Shown: piece after piece, positions 9,223 through 17,845 of the stretch
Layout of the letters: every line of letters starts with the position of its first letter
Numbering within the stretch: position 1 is the first letter of the stretch
DNA from: Mesorhizobium sp. AR10
Lineage (GTDB): Bacteria > Pseudomonadota > Alphaproteobacteria > Rhizobiales > Rhizobiaceae
Length of the DNA stretch: 64,000 nt
Direction: 5' to 3'
Assembly: GCF_024746795.1 (NCBI RefSeq)
Contig: NZ_CP080524.1
Coordinates: 2,706,001 to 2,770,000, forward strand
Notes under the pieces: generated by a model
What the model was told of the DNA's origin: nothing
Seen by the model: only the letters and a program-made list of their open reading frames with translations
The model's database searches: none
Position numbers and translations under genes: made by a program

Positions 9223-10509
9223 ATGTCATCAGCATCAATGTCGCCCACGCGGCGCGAACTTCTTGCCACCGCAGTTGCAGCGGGGGCCATCAGCGCGCTT
9301 CCCTCTGCGCTACACGCGGCAACCGGGGCCGACTCAATTCGCCCCTTCACGTTCAGTGCCTCAGAGGACGATCTGGCCGACCTGCGCCGACGCCTGGCGC
9401 AGACCCGATTACCCGACAAGGAAACCGTCACCGATTATTCGCAGGGCGTACCGCTCAAGACGGTTCAGCAGCTTCTGCGTTACTGGCAGACCAAATACGA
9501 CTGGCGGAAGGCGGAAGCGAGGATGAATGCCTATCCGCACTTCATCACCGAGATTGACGGACTGGACATTCATTTCATTCACGTCCGTTCGGTGCATGAA
9601 AACGCAATGCCGCTCATCGTCACGCACGGATGGCCGGGTTCAATCATCGAGCAGCTGAAGATCATCGAGCCGCTGACCAATCCCACCGCGCATGGCGGCA
9701 GCGCAGCGGATGCCTTCGATATCGTGATCCCGTCGATGCCGGGGTATGGATTTTCCGGCAAACCGCAGACGACCGGCTGGGGTCCCGAACGGATCGCGCG
9801 GGCATGGACCACGCTGATGCGGCGCATTGGCTACAAGCACTTTGTGGCGCAGGGTGGCGACTGGGGTGCTACCGTCACGGAGCAGATTGGCGTTCAGGCG
9901 CCGCCGGAACTGCTTGGCATTCACACCAACATGCCCGGCGCAATTCCTGCAGAGATCGACCAGGCATCTTTCGCCGGTGCGCCGGCACCGTCGGGTCTGT
10001 CGGATGAGGAGAGAAGCACGTACGAACAGCTCGTTTTCTTCTACAAGCATGTTTACTACGCCCTCTGGATGGCAACGCGCCCACAAACACTGACCGGGTT
10101 TGCGGACTCGCCCATCGGCCTCGCCACCTTCCTGCTCGACCACGACATGGCCAGTCTGCAGATGATCGCGCGTTCGTTCGATGGGCAGACTGAAGGCCTC
10201 ACGCCGGACGATGTCCTCGACAATGTCACCCTGTTCTGGCTCACCAACACAGGGGTTTCGTCAGGTCGCCTCTATTGGGAGAACAAGCTCGCGTTTTTCA
10301 GTCCCAAGGGCATCTCCGTTCCGGTTGCCGTAAGCGTCTTCCCCGACGAACTCTACCAGACGCCGCGGAGTTGGGCGGAACGGGCGTATCCCAGGCTCAT
10401 CCACTACAACAAGCTCGACAAGGGCGGTCATTTTGCTGCCTGGGAACAGCCGAAGCTCTTTACCGAAGAGCTTCGCGCCGCGTTCCGGTCGCTTCGGCAA
10501 TCGATATGA
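9223..10509 (+). CDS. Epoxide hydrolase (EHN domain, alpha/beta fold) with Tat signal
   Basis: A 428-residue epoxide hydrolase. The N-terminus SPTRRELLATAVAAGAISAL is a twin-arginine signal, so export folded to the periplasm is expected. An EHN domain follows (IRPFTFSASEDDLADLRRRLAQTRLPD; YDWRKAEARMNAYPHF). The alpha/beta hydrolase core has the oxyanion motif HGWPGS (His135 onward), nucleophile Asp213 in GGDWGA, a lid tyrosine in GRLYWENK and catalytic His403 in KGGHFAAWEQP. It converts epoxides to diols. A GGAGGA ribosome site precedes the ATG. It follows the STAND regulator by 126 bp and precedes a VOC gene, which suggests an inducible detoxification or catabolic cassette (inference). Most epoxide hydrolases are cytosolic, so the Tat signal is notable. 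Confidence 0.9.
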   Translation: MSSASMSPTRRELLATAVAAGAISALPSALHAATGADSIRPFTFSASEDDLADLRRRLAQTRLPDKETVTDYSQGVPLKTVQQLLRYWQTKYDWRKAEARMNAYPHFITEIDGLDIHFIHVRSVHENAMPLIVTHGWPGSIIEQLKIIEPLTNPTAHGGSAADAFDIVIPSMPGYGFSGKPQTTGWGPERIARAWTTLMRRIGYKHFVAQGGDWGATVTEQIGVQAPPELLGIHTNMPGAIPAEIDQASFAGAPAPSGLSDEERSTYEQLVFFYKHVYYALWMATRPQTLTGFADSPIGLATFLLDHDMASLQMIARSFDGQTEGLTPDDVLDNVTLFWLTNTGVSSGRLYWENKLAFFSPKGISVPVAVSVFPDELYQTPRSWAERAYPRLIHYNKLDKGGHFAAWEQPKLFTEELRAAFRSLRQSI

Positions 10510-10549
10510 GATGAACGGGGCGCCTGCCGCTCCGCTCTTCTTCCAAGAC

Positions 10550-10572
10550 GGACCGGGCACACGCCCCGGTCC
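10550..10572. other. Intergenic hairpin between epoxide hydrolase and VOC gene
   Basis: The sequence GGACCGGG-N7-CCCGGTCC can form an 8-bp G+C stem. It has no T-run, so it is more likely an mRNA-stability or processing hairpin than a terminator. Confidence 0.4.
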
Positions 10573-10616
10573 GCCACATGTGAACTCACAAGCCACCAAA
10601 ATCGGAGGAAATTGAC

Positions 10617-11288
10617 ATGAACAGAATTCCACAACGCAACGAAACTGCAATCGCGACACCCGCAGCGCGGGGCGTAGACATAAGGCTCGAAGTCGCGGTC
10701 ATTCCCGTTTCGGACGTCGACCGTGCCAAGCACTTCTATAGCGGCTTGGGTTGGCGACTGGACGCCGACCTCACAGGTGACGGATTTCGTGTCATCCAGT
10801 TCACGCCTCCGGGCTCCCCGTGTTCGGTAGTCTTCGGCTCAAGGACCACGACGGAGCCCTATGCCCGGCTCGAAGTCGATGTGCTCAAAAGCTGTGGCGA
10901 GCTCGTCGTGTCGGACATCGAGGTAGCGCGCGCCGAGCTCGCCGGTCTCGGGGTCGACGTTAGCGAAGTGTTCCACTATGCCGGTAGTGAAGGCCGTGTC
11001 AGCGGTCCGCACCCCGAACGGAGCAGCTACTTGTCGTGGGCATCCTTCAGCGATCCGGCCGGAAATATCTGGATGTTGCAGGAGGTCACTGCGCGAGCGC
11101 CCGGCCGCGTCGAGACCGGCGAAACCACATTTGGCTCGTCGGCCGAGCTCGCGGCTGCGCTCCGGCGTGCGTCCGTGGCCCATGGCGAACACGAGAAGCG
11201 GACAGGCGGCCAGCATGATGAGAATTGGCCGGACTGGTACGCGCAGCACATGGCGGCGGAACACGCAGGCAAGGAGCTGCCTCAATAG
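10617..11288 (+). CDS. VOC family (glyoxalase/bleomycin resistance-like) protein
   Basis: A 223-residue vicinal-oxygen-chelate protein. Residues ~22-160 carry the fold (RLEVAVIPVSDVDRAKHFYSGLGWRLDADL, then SWASFSDPAGNIWMLQEV). A C-terminal extension ends DENWPDWYAQHMAAEHAGKELPQ, a tail seen in a subgroup of VOC proteins. A GGAGGAAATTG site precedes the ATG. VOC enzymes use a divalent metal for isomerisation, dioxygenation or thiol transfer; metal ligands cannot be assigned with confidence. It is 107 bp downstream of the epoxide hydrolase on the same strand and may act on the same compound. Confidence 0.85.
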   Translation: MNRIPQRNETAIATPAARGVDIRLEVAVIPVSDVDRAKHFYSGLGWRLDADLTGDGFRVIQFTPPGSPCSVVFGSRTTTEPYARLEVDVLKSCGELVVSDIEVARAELAGLGVDVSEVFHYAGSEGRVSGPHPERSSYLSWASFSDPAGNIWMLQEVTARAPGRVETGETTFGSSAELAAALRRASVAHGEHEKRTGGQHDENWPDWYAQHMAAEHAGKELPQ

Positions 11289-11447
11289 AGCGGGCTATCG
11301 GTCGGTTTGAACCAAAGGAGCGGCGTGGCTCTCACCGTCGCCAACGGCCACGAGGCGCAAAGCCGCTGTTGGGTCAGCTCCTCAGGAAGGTGGCCTATCG
11401 GTCGGGAACCGACACTCGAACGAACAGTCAACCCATCGCGTTGATTG

Positions 11448-12758
11448 TCACCGCACCACTTCGCGGTGGCCGCCGGGCAGGCGCGTGGCGATGAGCTTGT
11501 CGATGCGGCGGCCGTCGAGGTCGACCACCTCGAAGCGCCAGCCTTGCGCGTCGACGCATTCGCCGGTCGCCGGCAAATGGTGCATGTGCGAGAGCACGTA
11601 ACCGGCAACGGTTTCGTAGTCGCGGTTTTCCGGCAGGTCGATGCCGAGAACGTCCGCCATTTCGTCGGCCTGCATGTAGCCGGCAAGCAGCCATGAACCG
11701 TCCTCGCGCTTGACGGCGTTTTCCTCGTCACCGGCGTCGATATCCGCGCGAAAGACGCCGGTGATGGCCTCCAGAATGTCAGCCGGGGTGACGATGCCTT
11801 CGAAGTGGCCGTACTCGTCATGGACCAGCGCCATGGGAACATCGGATTCCTTGAGCTTCGACAGGACGTCCAGCGCGTCGGCCTGGTCATGGACGATGGG
11901 AGCGGCGCGCACATGCCGGCGCGGGTCGAGCGCGCGGCCGCCAAGCATCGCGGCCAGCACGTCGCGGGTCTGGACAACGCCGATCATGGCGTCGACACCG
12001 CCATCGCCGGCCGGCAGGCGCGAATGCTGGGTGTCCATCAGAAGCCTGCGGATCGACGCTTCGTCGGACTGCAGGTTGATCCAGTCGACCTCGGTGCGCG
12101 GCGTCATCACCGCGCGCACGGCGCGGTCGCCGAGCCGCATGACACCGGCAATCATGCGCCGCTCGTCGGATTCGATGGTGCCGTGGTGCTCGGCCTCGGC
12201 GACCAGCATCTTGATCTCCTCATCGGTGACCTTCTCCCCGCTTTCGCCGCGCTGGCCAAGCAGCCACAGGATGGCGCGGCCGGAAAAGTCGAGCAGGAAG
12301 ACCAGCGGCGCCGAGACCGTGGCAAGTATGGTCATCGCCGGAGCGACCCTGGCGGCGACCCGTTCGGGATCGCGCAGCGCGATCTGTTTGGGCACCAGTT
12401 CGCCGACGATGAGCGAGAAATAGGTGATGAGGGCAACGACAATGCCGACGCCGAGCGGATCGGCGATGCTTTCGCGAATGCCGGTCGATTCCAGGAACAC
12501 CGACAGCCGCTCGCCGAGCGTGGCGCCGGAAAAGGCGCCCGACAGAACGCCGACCAGGGTTATGCCGATCTGTACCGACGACAGGAATTTTCCCGGATTG
12601 GAGCCAAGCGCCAAAGCGCGGCCGGCGCCCTTGATGTCGCGGTCGATCATTGCTTTCAAGCGGGCGGGTCGCGACGAGACAATGGCGAGTTCGGACATCG
12701 ACAGAAGGCCGTTCACACAGATGAGGACGACCACGATGGCGATTTCAACGTAAAGCAT
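11448..12758 (-). CDS. CNNM/CorC-type hemolysin family membrane protein (DUF21-CBS-CorC_HlyC)
   Basis: A 436-residue inner-membrane protein. Residues ~1-180 are the DUF21 domain with several membrane segments (MLYVEIAIVVVLICVNGLLSMSELAIVSSR; VGIVVALITYFSLIVGELVPKQIAL). Two CBS domains follow (VMTPRTEVDWINL; PMALVHDEYGHFEGIVTPADILEAITG), and then a CorC_HlyC domain (EDGSWLLAGYMQADEMADVLGI; GWRFEVVDLDGRRIDKLIA). The family is linked to Mg2+/Co2+ efflux and metal homeostasis; the name hemolysin is historical. It is a single gene facing the VOC gene across a ~160-bp gap that shows no feature. Confidence 0.9.
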   Translation of the reverse strand: MLYVEIAIVVVLICVNGLLSMSELAIVSSRPARLKAMIDRDIKGAGRALALGSNPGKFLSSVQIGITLVGVLSGAFSGATLGERLSVFLESTGIRESIADPLGVGIVVALITYFSLIVGELVPKQIALRDPERVAARVAPAMTILATVSAPLVFLLDFSGRAILWLLGQRGESGEKVTDEEIKMLVAEAEHHGTIESDERRMIAGVMRLGDRAVRAVMTPRTEVDWINLQSDEASIRRLLMDTQHSRLPAGDGGVDAMIGVVQTRDVLAAMLGGRALDPRRHVRAAPIVHDQADALDVLSKLKESDVPMALVHDEYGHFEGIVTPADILEAITGVFRADIDAGDEENAVKREDGSWLLAGYMQADEMADVLGIDLPENRDYETVAGYVLSHMHHLPATGECVDAQGWRFEVVDLDGRRIDKLIATRLPGGHREVVR

Positions 12759-12825
12759 GAGGGGTCAATAGCATTGCCGCGCGGTCTTCGAAAAGCCTGC
12801 GATCAATCTTCGCCGACGATCGTGG

Positions 12826-13533
12826 CTAAGGCAGCTGCCGCAACACACCGACCACGGCCTTGCCGTCTGTGAAATAGGGGTCGCCGCCGCCATTGCGCCC
12901 GGTCTTCGTCGCGCCGATGCCAGGAATGTCGCTGGTCGAGATCAGCATGCCGGCATCGGTGAGGTCGCGGATCAGAAAATCGCGTTCGGCGTCGATGTCG
13001 GGGCCGATATGATGGGTGATCGCGCCGGTGTCGTGGCTGAGGCCGACGCCGCGATCGAAACTGGCCGAGCCAAGCCAGAGCGGGCGGCCATCATCGCCGG
13101 CAGCCTCGGTCTGCCAGAAGCGTACGTGGTGACGCTGGTCGGCGCTGTCGCCGACCGGCTTTTCAAAGGCCAGGTCCTGCGCCCGGCCTTCGAACAGCAG
13201 CCGGCTGACCGGCGCGTCAGGGTAGGGGCGATCGAACAGGACGCTTTCGCCGATCTCGATCGCGGTTTTTAGCGTCACCGCGTCGGCGGTATCCCATCCG
13301 GCCACAGCGAAGGCGTGGACCAGTTCCTTTTTGGTGCCGACAAGGCCGATGTTGATCGGGTCACCGGGAATGCCTTGTGGCGTATGGGTCACCATCTCGA
13401 AGCGTTGCGTGCGGAAGCCGCGATCGCGAAACGTCCAGAATTCCGGCGCGGCCAGATAGGCCATCGCCAGATAGCCGGCGCAGAACGCCACCAGCCATGT
13501 CGTTGCGCGTCGTCGCAGGCTTCGTCGGCTCAC
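12826..13533 (-). CDS. LssY C-terminal domain protein, membrane-anchored
   Basis: A 235-residue protein with one N-terminal membrane segment (TTWLVAFCAGYLAMAYLA) and an extracytoplasmic LssY_C-type domain: INIGLVGTKKELVHAFAVAGWDTAD, SRLLFEGRAQDLAFEKPVGDSADQRHHVRFW, LWLGSASFDRGVGLSHDTGAITHHIGPDIDAERDFLI. The domain is found alone or fused to PAP2 or DedA proteins; its biochemical role is not established. It is adjacent to the extensin-like genes on the same strand but separated by 68 bp, so co-expression is possible but not shown. Confidence 0.85.
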   Translation of the reverse strand: MSRRSLRRRATTWLVAFCAGYLAMAYLAAPEFWTFRDRGFRTQRFEMVTHTPQGIPGDPINIGLVGTKKELVHAFAVAGWDTADAVTLKTAIEIGESVLFDRPYPDAPVSRLLFEGRAQDLAFEKPVGDSADQRHHVRFWQTEAAGDDGRPLWLGSASFDRGVGLSHDTGAITHHIGPDIDAERDFLIRDLTDAGMLISTSDIPGIGATKTGRNGGGDPYFTDGKAVVGVLRQLP

Positions 13534-13601
13534 CAGAGATCACCCAAGCTTGTGGCCAACAGCTTAGTCGGCGTTGCCGGCTTTGGGCAGAGGTATCGGG
13601 A

Positions 13602-14402
13602 TCAGCGGCAGGCGCGATAACCGCTCTTGCGGTTCTTGATGTCGAAATGGAAGTGGTTGCGGTGGTCGTAGTTATAACCGGGGCCGAGCACGGTGGTGAA
13701 ATACTGGCAACCGTCGGCGCGCACAGTGTTGAGGAAGCCGCGCGTGCGGAAGGCAAACAGGCCGGGCTTGCGCACGTCGATGTCGTCGCCATTGTTGAGC
13801 TCGATGCTCATGACGTCGAGCGCATTGCCCTTGCCGTGCTCGGACAGCACACCTTCGCCGGCAATCCTGCGGCAGGAATAGCTCGAGCCCTGGTGGATGG
13901 TCTTGACCCCGGAAAAATAGCGCCAGCGGGCGGAGGGAACGAGTTCGTTCTTCGTCCAGCCGGCGAAGGTGGCGGCCATGTCGCATGTCAGTGTCGCGGC
14001 AGGCTTCATCTGGATGCTGCCGATGGCTGAGATCTTGACCGGATAGTCGATGCCACACTGGCCTTCATGGATCGGCGCAAGGTCGGTGTAGACGACGCCG
14101 AGGCGCTTCAACTCCTGGCGGCAGTCGATCTCGCTGGCCGGCATCTGTTCGGTCGGCGCCATCGGGTCGTCCATGCGCGGATAGGCGGCGGTCATGTACG
14201 GGTTGGAGGGCACCAAAGTCTGCATACCGCTGTATTGCGGAACGGCAGCGGTCTGGGCGCCGACATCGACAGCGGGTTCCAGCGACAGCACGCTGCCGGT
14301 GGTGCAGGCCGACATCGCCGCGATGGCGAGCCCGCCAGCGACGATGTGCGCGCGTCTCGATTGCCGCGCGGCGACGAGCGCAGCGCGAAGTATCCCGGCC
14401 AT
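13602..14402 (-). CDS. Extensin family protein, predicted lipoprotein
   Basis: A 266-residue extensin-like C-terminal family protein. From the start at 14402 it begins MAGILRAALVAARQ and has a lipoprotein-type signal ending LAIAAMSAC, so attachment to a membrane is expected. The domain runs from EIDCRQELKRLGVVYTDL to the end and contains SEHGKGNALDVMSIEL and NYDHRNHFHFD, which resemble the metal-binding His/Asp/His set of LAS-type (VanY/MepA) peptidases, plus conserved cysteines (CGIDYP, YSCRRIAG, ADGCQYF). A peptidoglycan-related role is an inference. An upstream in-frame ATG at 14474 would hide the signal. It is a paralogue of the next gene. Confidence 0.85.
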   Translation of the reverse strand: MAGILRAALVAARQSRRAHIVAGGLAIAAMSACTTGSVLSLEPAVDVGAQTAAVPQYSGMQTLVPSNPYMTAAYPRMDDPMAPTEQMPASEIDCRQELKRLGVVYTDLAPIHEGQCGIDYPVKISAIGSIQMKPAATLTCDMAATFAGWTKNELVPSARWRYFSGVKTIHQGSSYSCRRIAGEGVLSEHGKGNALDVMSIELNNGDDIDVRKPGLFAFRTRGFLNTVRADGCQYFTTVLGPGYNYDHRNHFHFDIKNRKSGYRACR

Positions 14403-14547
14403 CGGCAGAGTCCCTGTCCCCGAGCTGATCCCGTTAGGGATCATGGTCCTGATGGCACAGAGCTTAGCCCTCAAGAGTAAAGGAAAAATCAGCGGCGGCG
14501 TTCACGCCTGAGGCCAAATTGCGACGACAACTTCAGTGCCGATCGTC

Positions 14548-15534
14548 TCACTGGCAGAAAGTGCCGCCGTTGCGGCGCGGTTCGAGGTCGAGGTGGAAAT
14601 GCAGCGCATGATCGGCATCGCTGCCGGGGCCTAGCACGGTCTTGAACGGTCCGCATGCCGCCTTGCGCACGGTGTTCAGAAATTTCGCATCCTTTTCCGG
14701 CGGCGTCGGGCTGATCTCGACCTTTCTACCGTCCGAAAGCGTGAAGCTGGCGATGTCGAGCGCGTTGCCGAAGGCGTGTTCCGACAGTTTCCTGGTGCCG
14801 TTGCGAGGCCGGCAGACAAAGGCAGATGCCTGGCTGATGGACTTCAGGTCCGCACCAAACTCGGCCTTGGCTGCCGGCTGGATGACATCGGTCGTGAAAC
14901 GTGCGGCCGCTTCGGCCATCTGGCAGTTCAGCTCCGTGCCGGGACCGATAGCGACCGACTTGCCAAGATTTTTCAGCATGATCGGGTAGGGGATCGAGCA
15001 ACCGATCTCCGCATTGTGCTCGGCCTTGCGCTCCTCGAAGTCGACGCCCATCGACTTCAGCCGCCTGCGGCAGGCAAGTTCCTCCTCCGGCATTTCTTTC
15101 GCGGGGACAGAGGCTGAGCGGGGGTCGGGAAGCATTTTGTTGTCTTTCGCCTCAGCCGGCTTCTCCGGCGGCTGCGGGGCGATAACGGGCGGCTCCGGCT
15201 CGGGTTTCGCTTCCGTTGGCTTTTCGCCAGGCTTTGGAGCCATTGCCGGAGATTCCGGGCGGACTTGCTTGTGCTGATTGGATTTCTGCTGGTTCAGCTT
15301 GTCGGGTTCAGATTGGTCGGGCTTTGGCGCATCGGCCGGGCGTGCTTCGGGAACCGGCACGTCGGCAGGTGCTGCTTTTTGCTCTGATTGCGATTGGTTG
15401 AGCTCCGGGACAGGCACGGTTTCAGGCAGTTTCGGGGCTTTTGCCCAAGCCGAAGCCGCCAGCAGCGACCCCGCCGCCAACACCAAACCCAGCCCACACA
15501 TTCGGGGAAACATAACCGCCGCCATGACCCTCAA
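14548..15534 (-). CDS. Extensin family protein with proline-rich linker
   Basis: A 328-residue paralogue of the preceding extensin-family protein. It has a signal peptide (MCGLGLVLAAGSLLAASAWA), a ~110-residue Pro/Lys/Glu-rich low-complexity linker (about residues 32-145, e.g. VPVPEARPADAPKPDQSEPD), then the extensin-like domain (ACRRRLKSMGVDFEERK, LSEHAFGNALDIASFTL, DADHALHFHLD). The His/Asp-rich motifs match those of the neighbour. The linker could span the peptidoglycan or reach the outer membrane. The gene lies upstream of its paralogue on the same strand, with 145 bp between. Function is unknown; a peptidase-like fold is inferred. Confidence 0.85.
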   Translation of the reverse strand: MRVMAAVMFPRMCGLGLVLAAGSLLAASAWAKAPKLPETVPVPELNQSQSEQKAAPADVPVPEARPADAPKPDQSEPDKLNQQKSNQHKQVRPESPAMAPKPGEKPTEAKPEPEPPVIAPQPPEKPAEAKDNKMLPDPRSASVPAKEMPEEELACRRRLKSMGVDFEERKAEHNAEIGCSIPYPIMLKNLGKSVAIGPGTELNCQMAEAAARFTTDVIQPAAKAEFGADLKSISQASAFVCRPRNGTRKLSEHAFGNALDIASFTLSDGRKVEISPTPPEKDAKFLNTVRKAACGPFKTVLGPGSDADHALHFHLDLEPRRNGGTFCQ

Positions 15535-15600
15535 CGAAAAGAACCTGTGGAAGTTGCCTGAGACGAAGGTTCAAGCCGATCACGATCGGTGACCGCAGCG

Positions 15601-16026
15601 TTACGCGCCGATCGCTTCCAGCCCTTCCTCCAGCCAGTCGGCCAAGAGCGGCATGCCGAGCAGATACTTCGCCGTGCGTTTGTTGGTACGTTCGCGCGCG
15701 GCTGTGACCGCATCCTTCCATTCCGAGGCGTCGTAGTCGCCGCGACCGACCCAGGCCAGCGCGATCAATTCGGCCGCCTCATCGACATTGAGGTCGTTGA
15801 TAAGTTCGCGCAGTTCTTCCTCGGTGAGGTTTTCCGAACTTTCCTCGGCGAGACCGTCATGGTGGTGATTGTCGTGCGCCTCACCGTCGAGCTCGATCTC
15901 GTGCTCCGCGCCATCGGCATAATCTTCGTTGACGGCGGCGCTCAGCGCCTTCGCCTTGAGAATGAACAGGCGCACAGTGTCGGGGCCGATGGAAAGCTCC
16001 CATTCCCTTTCAAGGCGCCGCTGCAC
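15601..16026 (-). CDS. DUF3775 domain-containing protein
   Basis: A 141-residue cytosolic protein matching the DUF3775 pattern (LSIGPDTVRLFILKAKALSAAVNEDY, acidic middle, then LTEEELRELINDLNVDEAAELIALAWVGRGDYDASEWKDAV). The start is taken as the GTG at 16026 because GGAGAAGG lies three bases upstream; a longer reading to 16083 adds only a basic, unlike-family leader. A His/Asp/Glu-rich segment (EAHDNHHHDG) lies in the middle and could bind metal. No function is established for the family. Confidence 0.8.
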   Translation of the reverse strand: MQRRLEREWELSIGPDTVRLFILKAKALSAAVNEDYADGAEHEIELDGEAHDNHHHDGLAEESSENLTEEELRELINDLNVDEAAELIALAWVGRGDYDASEWKDAVTAARERTNKRTAKYLLGMPLLADWLEEGLEAIGA

Positions 16027-16109
16027 TGGCCTTCTCCGCCTGCTCCGTTTCCCGGATGATAGCGGATTTAAAGCGCTCGTCACGTCACGTTCGCTTTGCC
16101 GTCCTCACC

Positions 16110-16144
16110 TTGGCGGAATCCCGGCAGATTGGCGGAATCCCGGC
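16110..16144. repeat. Short tandem direct repeat upstream of the DUF3775 gene
   Basis: The 16-mer TTGGCGGAATCCCGGC occurs at 16110-16125 and again at 16129-16144, 19 bases apart. It lies about 85-120 bases upstream of the DUF3775 start and could be a duplicated binding site or a chance tandem duplication. Confidence 0.6.
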
Positions 16145-16297
16145 GGAGCGGAGCCTGCCGGATGTCGGCCTCCACCGGTCATAGGGAGCCGGCGGCGGGC
16201 GCGCCGGGGTCGTTGGTTTTAGCGTTCGCTACTTTTCCGGGATGAAACGAGCCTCGCCTTGCGTTAGTGTTGCATTGTCAAACTCAAGGAGGCTTCG

Positions 16298-16831
16298 ATG
16301 CGCAGACGATTGCTGATTCAGGTCCTGGCGGTTGCCGCCCTGCCGCTGTTTGCGGTTCCGGTGTTTTCGGCCGGTGAAGGCGGTGGCGGTGGCGGTGGCG
16401 GGACGCAGTGCAAGAAGGGCGAGGTCTGGGACAAGAAGCTGAAGAAGTGTGTTGCGCCCAAGTACGGCATGCTGGACGACGACAACATCTATGAAGCGGG
16501 CCACGACCTCGCCATGGCCGGGCGCTATGACGAGGCGATCGCCGTGCTCAGCCTTGCCGCCAACAAGCAGGACCCACGCATCCTCAACTATCTCGGTTAT
16601 TCGCACCGCCATTCCGGCCGTGTCACCGTCGGCCTCGGCTACTACGAGGAAGCGCTGCGCATCGATCCTAATTACACGCTGGTGCGCGAGTATCTCGGCG
16701 AAGCGCATCTGCAGATCGGCGACCTCGCCGGCGCGCAGGAGCAGCTCAAGGAGATTGAGAAGCGCACCGGCAAGGGTTCGCGCGAATACGGCATGCTGTC
16801 GCAACAGATCGACCATTTCATGCGAAGCTGA
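16298..16831 (+). CDS. Secreted TPR-repeat protein
   Basis: A 177-residue exported protein. It has a signal peptide (MRRRLLIQVLAVAALPLFAVPVFSA), a polyglycine stretch (GEGGGGGGGGTQ, residues ~26-37), a short Cys-containing basic segment (CKKGEVWDKKLKKCVAPK), then two to three TPR units (residues ~66-165: IYEAGHDLAMAGRYDEAIAVLSLA; RILNYLGYSHRHSGRVTVGLGYYEEALRIDPNY; LVREYLGEAHLQIGDLAGAQEQLKEIEKR). TPRs mediate protein-protein contact, so a periplasmic scaffold is likely. AAGGAGG precedes the ATG, and a strong terminator follows. Confidence 0.85.
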   Translation: MRRRLLIQVLAVAALPLFAVPVFSAGEGGGGGGGGTQCKKGEVWDKKLKKCVAPKYGMLDDDNIYEAGHDLAMAGRYDEAIAVLSLAANKQDPRILNYLGYSHRHSGRVTVGLGYYEEALRIDPNYTLVREYLGEAHLQIGDLAGAQEQLKEIEKRTGKGSREYGMLSQQIDHFMRS

Positions 16832-16853
16832 TTCGACCCCAAAGCTTCTCCAG

Positions 16854-16883
16854 CCGGCTGCGAGCGATCGCAGCCGGTTTTTT
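16854..16883 (+). terminator. Intrinsic terminator after the TPR gene
   Basis: A perfect 10-bp stem CCGGCTGCGA-gcga-TCGCAGCCGG is followed by TTTTTT. It starts 23 bases after the TPR gene stop and insulates greA. Confidence 0.92.
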
Positions 16884-17115
16884 GTTGCCGCTCACCCTAC
16901 GGGTCGTATCTGCCGCAACGGCATTTGCGAAGGCAGCGGGGTGATTTTTTCAAAACCGATTTTTTGGCGTGAAAAACCCGCAAAGATTGCTATATTCAGG
17001 GAAATTTCATTGAAATGGTTCCGCTAGCCCGAGGCTGCCGGACCGTTTTCTTTTTGTACCCATCGACAAGGCTATCCCCGAAACGCGGGGGTGGCGGCAG
17101 GAAAGGTCAGGCATC

Positions 17116-17589
17116 ATGAACAAGGTCCCGATGACAGGCGGGGGTTTTGCGTCGTTGAAGGAAGAACTGCGCTGGCGTCAGCAGCAAGAGCGGCCGCGCA
17201 TCATCGAGGCGATATCCGAAGCGCGCTCGCATGGCGACCTTTCCGAAAACGCCGAGTACCACGCGGCGAAAGAGGCGCAGAGCCTCAACGAGGGCCGCGT
17301 CAACGAGCTTGAGGATTTCATCGCGCGGGCCGAGGTGATCGATGTCGCCAAGCTCAGCGGCGACAAGGTGAAGTTCGGCGCTACGGTGGTGCTGGTCGAC
17401 GAGGACACGGAAGAGAAGAAGACCTACCAGATCGTTGGCGATCAGGAAGCGGACGTGAAATCGGGTCGCATTTCGATTTCCTCGCCGATCGCGCGGGCGC
17501 TGATCGGCAAGGAAGTCGGCGACGCCATCGAGGTCAACGCGCCAGGCGGCGCGCGGGGGTATGAGATCGTCCAGGTGCAGTTTATTTAG
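17116..17589 (+). CDS. greA: Transcription elongation factor GreA
   Basis: A 157-residue GreA. It enters the RNA polymerase secondary channel and stimulates cleavage of backtracked transcripts. The N-terminal coiled coil carries the acidic tip ([24 protein letters not shown], residues ~34-57, with the conserved D and E that hold Mg2+), followed by the C-terminal FKBP-like domain ([56 protein letters not shown]). GGAAAGG lies upstream. It is monocistronic between the TPR terminator and a repeat element. The ~230-bp leader after the terminator shows no gene. Confidence 0.97.
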   Translation: MNKVPMTGGGFASLKEELRWRQQQERPRIIEAISEARSHGDLSENAEYHAAKEAQSLNEGRVNELEDFIARAEVIDVAKLSGDKVKFGATVVLVDEDTEEKKTYQIVGDQEADVKSGRISISSPIARALIGKEVGDAIEVNAPGGARGYEIVQVQFI

Positions 17590-17642
17590 CGAATCCGAAG
17601 GGGGCTGCTTCTCGCTGATCCGGGCTTTCGAACTAAGGCTTG

Positions 17643-17812
17643 CGCCGCCCCTCATCGCCCTCCGGGCACTTCTCCCCGTATAGTGACGGGGAGAAGGACG
17701 GTACGCCGAAGATTTCGCCAATCACAAGCGCTGCAGAAAGAATGCCGAGGCTGCGGCCAGCGGGCTTCTCCCCGTTTACGGGAGAAGGTGCCGGCAGGCG
17801 GATGAGGGGCGC
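17643..17812. repeat. RIME-like palindromic intergenic element, copy A
   Basis: Two palindromic modules face each other. The left one has GCCCCTCATCGCCC then CTCCCCGTATAGTGACGGGG; the right one has CTCCCCGTTTACGGGAG then GGTGCCGGCAGGCGGATG and GAGGGGC. About 65 bases separate them. Related copies occur at 57627-57796, 45317-45448 and (partial) 47137-47180. This matches the rhizobial intergenic mosaic elements, which are non-coding and form hairpins in transcripts; here it lies between greA and convergent waaC and could terminate both. Confidence 0.8.
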
Positions 17813-17845
17813 GCTGATCTTTCCAATTGGATTGATTGAATAAAA

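Noticed and set aside
11805..12872. 355-codon open frame on the + strand
   Set aside because: It lies opposite the CNNM/CorC-type gene, whose membrane and CBS motifs are clear; no ribosome site.
16884..17115. greA upstream region examined for an RNA gene or riboswitch
   Set aside because: No consistent stem set or terminator; only ordinary A+T-rich promoter-like sequence.
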